Below, piece by piece: positions 13,707 to 16,874 of a DNA stretch of 16,874 bases; within the stretch, counting starts at the first letter, position 1; the number at the start of each line of letters is the position of its first letter. Location of the stretch: contig CAVFPQ010000042.1 in the NCBI GenBank assembly GCA_963624415.1, positions 1 through 16,874 of the forward strand, given 5' to 3'. This DNA comes from RUG806 sp963624415 (lineage in GTDB: Bacteria > Bacillota > Clostridia > Oscillospirales > Acutalibacteraceae). A program made the position numbers and the translations under genes. The notes under the pieces were generated by a model. It was not told the DNA's origin and searched no databases. It saw only the letters and a list, made by a program, of their open reading frames with translations.

Positions 13707-15887
13707 TCAAACTGTCTCAAAATATACAGTTCTCGAATATCCGTCACCATCACGCATTTTATGCAGATTTATGCCGGCATTCATAAGTGACGCACCCGAA
13801 CGAACGGAATTGTCGTAGGAATTGCGATACATTTTATCCGGATCAAGTCCCTTGGGCTTGATTATAAACAGACGGCACTGTTTGCGGAATTTAATAAGAA
13901 CGGTAAGAAGCGCTTCGTTTTTGTCCTCGCTTACAAATTCCCATGCGCATCTATACGGGTCATCCCACGGGGAAATTATGCGGTAGAAGTCGCCGTAATG
14001 AATTACATTATAATATTTATGATAGTCGGCAATCTGCTCTTTTATCTCGTTTCTCGCTTCCTCGCTGATTTTTGCCGGGTCAAGCTCATAGCCGAAAGTG
14101 CCCCACATGGCGACATTGCGTTTTGTCTCATATGATGAACGGCTTGAAGCGGATACATGCGCACCCTGAACGGATGCGGGATAGCACAAAGAAGAACCGA
14201 ACTGAATATCAATTCTCGAAAGCGCGTCGGTGTTGTCGGAACACCAGATCTGCGGTGAATAATACATCATGCCGGGGTCATAGCGTCCGCCGCCGCCGGA
14301 GCAGTTTTCAAAGAGCAGATTCGGGAACGCCTTTGTAATACGATCCATAAGCTCATATGTGCCGAGAATAAAGCGATGGAAAAATTCCTTCTGCTTTTCG
14401 GGAGGCAGAAGAGCCGAACCCGCTTCGGTAATATTGCGGTTAAAGTCCCACTTTATGTAGTCAATATCATTATTGCCGAGAATATCACTCATTATATTAA
14501 AGAGATAGTCCCTTACGTCCGCACGAGTCATATCCATAACAAGCTGATGGCGGCCGAGGCTTCTGTCACGCCCGGGGCAGTGAATACACCAGTCGGGATG
14601 CTTGCGGTAAATCTCGGAATCGGGAGAAATCATCTCCGGCTCATACCATATGCCGAACATAAGTCCCATTTCTTTAACGCTGTTTATAAAGCTGTGCATT
14701 CCATTGCTGAATTTTTTGCTGTCGACAAACCAGTCACCGAGGGACGAGCGGTCGTTGTCACGGTGACCGAACCAGCCGTCATCCATAACAAGCATTTCTA
14801 TGCCGGTGTCCTTTGCCCAGCGTGCAATATCGAGGAGCTTTTCATCGGTGAAGTTCATGCCCGTGCCTTCCCAGTTGTTGACGAGAAGCGGACGCTTTGC
14901 CTTTTTCCATTTGCCTCTTACAAGGTTGTTGTTATAAAGTCTGTGGAAGGTGCGGCTCATTCCGCCGAGACCGTCCGAAGAATAGACCATAACTGCTTCG
15001 GGTGAATAGAAGCTTTCGCCCGGTGCGAGTGTCCAGCCGAAATCGGTGGGATTTATACCCATCATAACACGAGAACAGCCGTTAAAATCAACCTCAATTT
15101 CACCGAGGAAGTTGCAGGAATAAACAAGATTGAAGCCGTATGCGTCACCCGTGTCTTCGTTTGCGTTGTGACCGAGCAGAGCCATAAACGGATTTTGCTG
15201 TGCGGAAGAAGTGCCTCTTCGACTGCCTATACCCTGATAGCCGTGCGAGAGCGGTCTGCGTTCAAGGTTTCTTTCGCAGTTGTGTCTGCCGTAGAGAGTG
15301 AGCAGGTCAAAATCATCATCGGGCATATCAATACAGAAGCTCATCACTTTTTCTATCTCAAACGCCCTGTCGGATGTGTTTTTAACGACAACCGAGCGTG
15401 TCATAGCCGAGAGCTTTTCGAAAACAGTATAAATCAGAGTAACCTGCGCCCCCGTCACCTTATCGAGTGTCACAACCTCGAGTGTTGTGCATTCGTCATC
15501 GGTGTTGGCATAGAGTGCGGGAAGCCCGGGGAGTGACGGCTTGCCGGGATAGATTTTGTGCGAGACATAACGAACATCGGTGGAGGCGTTGCCGTCGGCG
15601 TTTCTTATCTGCAAAGCGGAAATACGCATATCACCGCAGCCGTTGCATCCTATTTCAAAGGGATAGACATCCGCGGAAAAGTCCCGGTCGTCCATATGCG
15701 CGTTTGAAGCACTGAATGAAGCGTATGTATGACGATCCTCATAACCGTCAAAGCCGCCGCAATCCGGAATGTAAGCGCCGTAATAGAGATGAACAAGGTA
15801 ATTTTCATCGTAAATCTTAAAAAGATAAGACGATGAAGGGGTATCAAGCTTGAAGATTTTTTTGTCGCTGTCAAAAATTATGGGCAT
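13707..15887 (-). CDS. GH36 alpha-galactosidase
   Basis: Glycoside hydrolase releasing alpha-1,6-linked galactose from melibiose, raffinose-type oligosaccharides and similar plant sugars by a retaining mechanism. Length 726 aa is standard for bacterial GH36. Order: an N-terminal beta-sandwich (about 1-325), a TIM barrel (about 330-640) with VMDDGWFGHRDND (367-379) and WYEPEM (414-419), and a C-terminal beta domain. The nucleophile is D481 in KWDFNRN and the acid/base D551 in SDNTDA, closely matching positions in characterised enzymes. There is no signal peptide, so it works on imported sugars. The ATG has AAAGGCGG upstream; its leader touches the stop of the preceding methyltransferase gene (3 bases between them). 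No transporter or regulator gene lies beside it. Confidence 0.96.
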   Translation of the reverse strand: MPIIFDSDKKIFKLDTPSSSYLFKIYDENYLVHLYYGAYIPDCGGFDGYEDRHTYASFSASNAHMDDRDFSADVYPFEIGCNGCGDMRISALQIRNADGNASTDVRYVSHKIYPGKPSLPGLPALYANTDDECTTLEVVTLDKVTGAQVTLIYTVFEKLSAMTRSVVVKNTSDRAFEIEKVMSFCIDMPDDDFDLLTLYGRHNCERNLERRPLSHGYQGIGSRRGTSSAQQNPFMALLGHNANEDTGDAYGFNLVYSCNFLGEIEVDFNGCSRVMMGINPTDFGWTLAPGESFYSPEAVMVYSSDGLGGMSRTFHRLYNNNLVRGKWKKAKRPLLVNNWEGTGMNFTDEKLLDIARWAKDTGIEMLVMDDGWFGHRDNDRSSLGDWFVDSKKFSNGMHSFINSVKEMGLMFGIWYEPEMISPDSEIYRKHPDWCIHCPGRDRSLGRHQLVMDMTRADVRDYLFNIMSDILGNNDIDYIKWDFNRNITEAGSALLPPEKQKEFFHRFILGTYELMDRITKAFPNLLFENCSGGGGRYDPGMMYYSPQIWCSDNTDALSRIDIQFGSSLCYPASVQGAHVSASSRSSYETKRNVAMWGTFGYELDPAKISEEARNEIKEQIADYHKYYNVIHYGDFYRIISPWDDPYRCAWEFVSEDKNEALLTVLIKFRKQCRLFIIKPKGLDPDKMYRNSYDNSVRSGASLMNAGINLHKMRDGDGYSRTVYFETV

Positions 15888-15890
15888 AAA

Positions 15891-16703
15891 TTAACCGCCT
15901 TTCGTTTTCTGATATATAAAAATATGGAAGGACAATGTAACATCAAGTTGTTCCTCGGCAAAGAGCTTTTCTTTTGCGTCGGATGGGGTGTGATAAAAAT
16001 ACGGGGTCATCATAAACAGTGATTTTATGTCATCGGACGAGCCTATATGCACGGTGTCCGTAATGTCATAATCGTTTATCAGAGTCATTTTGCCGCACGA
16101 CGGATCTTTTATTTCATTAAGATACGGCTTGTCGTACAGCAGATTTTTTAATTCAACCAGATGCTTTTCACCTGCAATTACACTTACAAGAATGCCGTTA
16201 TCGGACAAAATCCGATTAAACTCACTCTCATAAAAAGGTGCAAAAAGATGAAAAGCAAAATCGACAGAGTTATCCTCAACCGGAATTGAAGTCATATTTG
16301 CGACAGCGTAGCCGACATTTTTGTTCTGTTTTGCCGCACGCTTTACCATTTCACGGGAAATATCAAAGCCCAGAACCTCGGTATCGGGCATGGCATTTTT
16401 GAAAAATGAGGAATAATGCCCCTCGCCGCAACAAATATCAAGCACTGTTTTTATATCACCGTGTGCAAAAGCGATTCTGACAAGCTCATCTGACAGAGCG
16501 TCAAAATACCCCTTTGACAGAAATGAACGGCGGGATACAGCCATTTCGGCACTGTCGCCCACATTGTCGCATGACTTGCTGCCAAGAAGCAGGTTTATGT
16601 GACCTTCTTTTGAAATATCGAAGCTGTGATTGTTTTCGCAGCGGCAGATTTTGCCGTCACGGGAAAGAGTTTGCCCACAGACAGGGCAGGTGAAATAATA
16701 CAT
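15891..16703 (-). CDS. RlmA-like 23S rRNA (guanine-N1) methyltransferase
   Basis: A probable SAM-dependent methyltransferase of the RlmA family, which methylates a guanine in helix 35 of 23S rRNA. The N-terminal zinc-binding site is visible (CPVCG, then CRCENNHSFD, four Cys/His ligands), followed by the conserved INLL region and a Rossmann domain with the SAM motif LDICCGEGHYS and an acidic FDIS after strand 2. The 270-aa length is normal. I start at the ATG at 16703; an upstream in-frame TTG at 16721 would add six residues. Neither has a clear SD, and the upstream DNA changes directly into the repeat region. It is probably cotranscribed with the alpha-galactosidase. Which guanine is modified, or drug-resistance roles as for TlrB, cannot be decided. 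Confidence 0.85.
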   Translation of the reverse strand: MYYFTCPVCGQTLSRDGKICRCENNHSFDISKEGHINLLLGSKSCDNVGDSAEMAVSRRSFLSKGYFDALSDELVRIAFAHGDIKTVLDICCGEGHYSSFFKNAMPDTEVLGFDISREMVKRAAKQNKNVGYAVANMTSIPVEDNSVDFAFHLFAPFYESEFNRILSDNGILVSVIAGEKHLVELKNLLYDKPYLNEIKDPSCGKMTLINDYDITDTVHIGSSDDIKSLFMMTPYFYHTPSDAKEKLFAEEQLDVTLSFHIFIYQKTKGG

Positions 16704-16730
16704 AAGTAATATAATTGACAATTAACAATG

Positions 16731-16867
16731 TCGGAAGACACGGAGTGCCTTGGATTAATGTAGAATGTAGAATGCATAATGCAGAATGCATAATGTAGAA
16801 TGTAGAATGCATAATGCATAATGCATAATTTCGGAAGTCCTGCGGACTTGGATTATATGCTTCGCGT
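16731..16867. repeat. Two hairpin-repeat units (E, F) flanking a 7-bp array
   Basis: Unit E carries AAGACAC-gga-GTGCCTT (16735-16751) then TTGGATTA; unit F carries AAGTCC-tgc-GGACTT (16835-16849) then TTGGATTATAT and GCTTCGCG. Both are in the opposite orientation to units A-D. Between them (16758-16827) are ten 7-bp units without phase slip, variants of atgtaga, atgcata and atgcaga. This is the reverse-complement arrangement of the left window end (58-150). No gene is visible in 16704-16874. Confidence 0.88.
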
Positions 16868-16874
16868 GGCAATT

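Noticed and set aside
16595..16872. Minus-strand open frames over the right-hand repeats
   Set aside because: They translate heptamer repeats only (repeating Met-His-Ser/Tyr patterns) and have no gene-like features.

Overview
The window looks like chromosomal DNA of an anaerobic Firmicute, probably a gut-type Clostridia member (Oscillospiraceae/Ruminococcaceae-like). The signs are GGAGG ribosome binding sites, an NAD(H)-linked [FeFe]-hydrogenase operon, a stand-alone PduL phosphotransacylase, a cytosolic GH36 alpha-galactosidase, and intergenic repeats in nearly every larger gap. The taxonomic call is inference; no rRNA or other marker gene is present.

Region 1 (250-8510, minus strand) is a tightly packed ten-gene operon. 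In transcription order it holds: hndA (NuoE-like), a DRTGG protein, an RsbT/RsbW-like ATPase, an H-cluster protein resembling the sensory hydrogenase HydS, a second DRTGG protein, a PHP-domain protein, a histidine-kinase-type ATPase without a dimerisation domain, hndB, hndC (NuoF-like) and hndD/hydA (catalytic [FeFe]-hydrogenase). The enzyme genes therefore bracket a six-gene sensory/regulatory module with overlapping or near-touching genes. A sigma-A-like promoter lies at 8605-8633 with two palindromic operator candidates upstream (8662-8676 and 8683-8700; the second resembles a Rex site). A terminator closes the operon at 194-223. No hydEFG maturation genes are present.

Region 2 (about 8700-8960) is a divergent intergenic stretch filled by a palindromic element inside a long array of 7-bp units.

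Region 3 (8999-13621, plus strand) holds pduL with its own promoter and terminator, a class III aminotransferase of the glutamate-1-semialdehyde aminomutase type, a double class II aldolase/adducin protein and a TetR-family regulator with an acidic tail. PduL would exchange acyl-CoA and acyl-phosphate. The joint role of the aminotransferase and aldolase cannot be read from sequence.

Region 4 (13707-16703, minus strand) pairs an alpha-galactosidase with an RlmA-like 23S rRNA guanine methyltransferase.

Across the window there are six copies of a small hairpin repeat (core AATCCA + stem-loop + CTTCC), usually next to arrays whose period is seven bases although their sequences differ. This repeat system and the hydrogenase-embedded sensory module are the two most interesting features.
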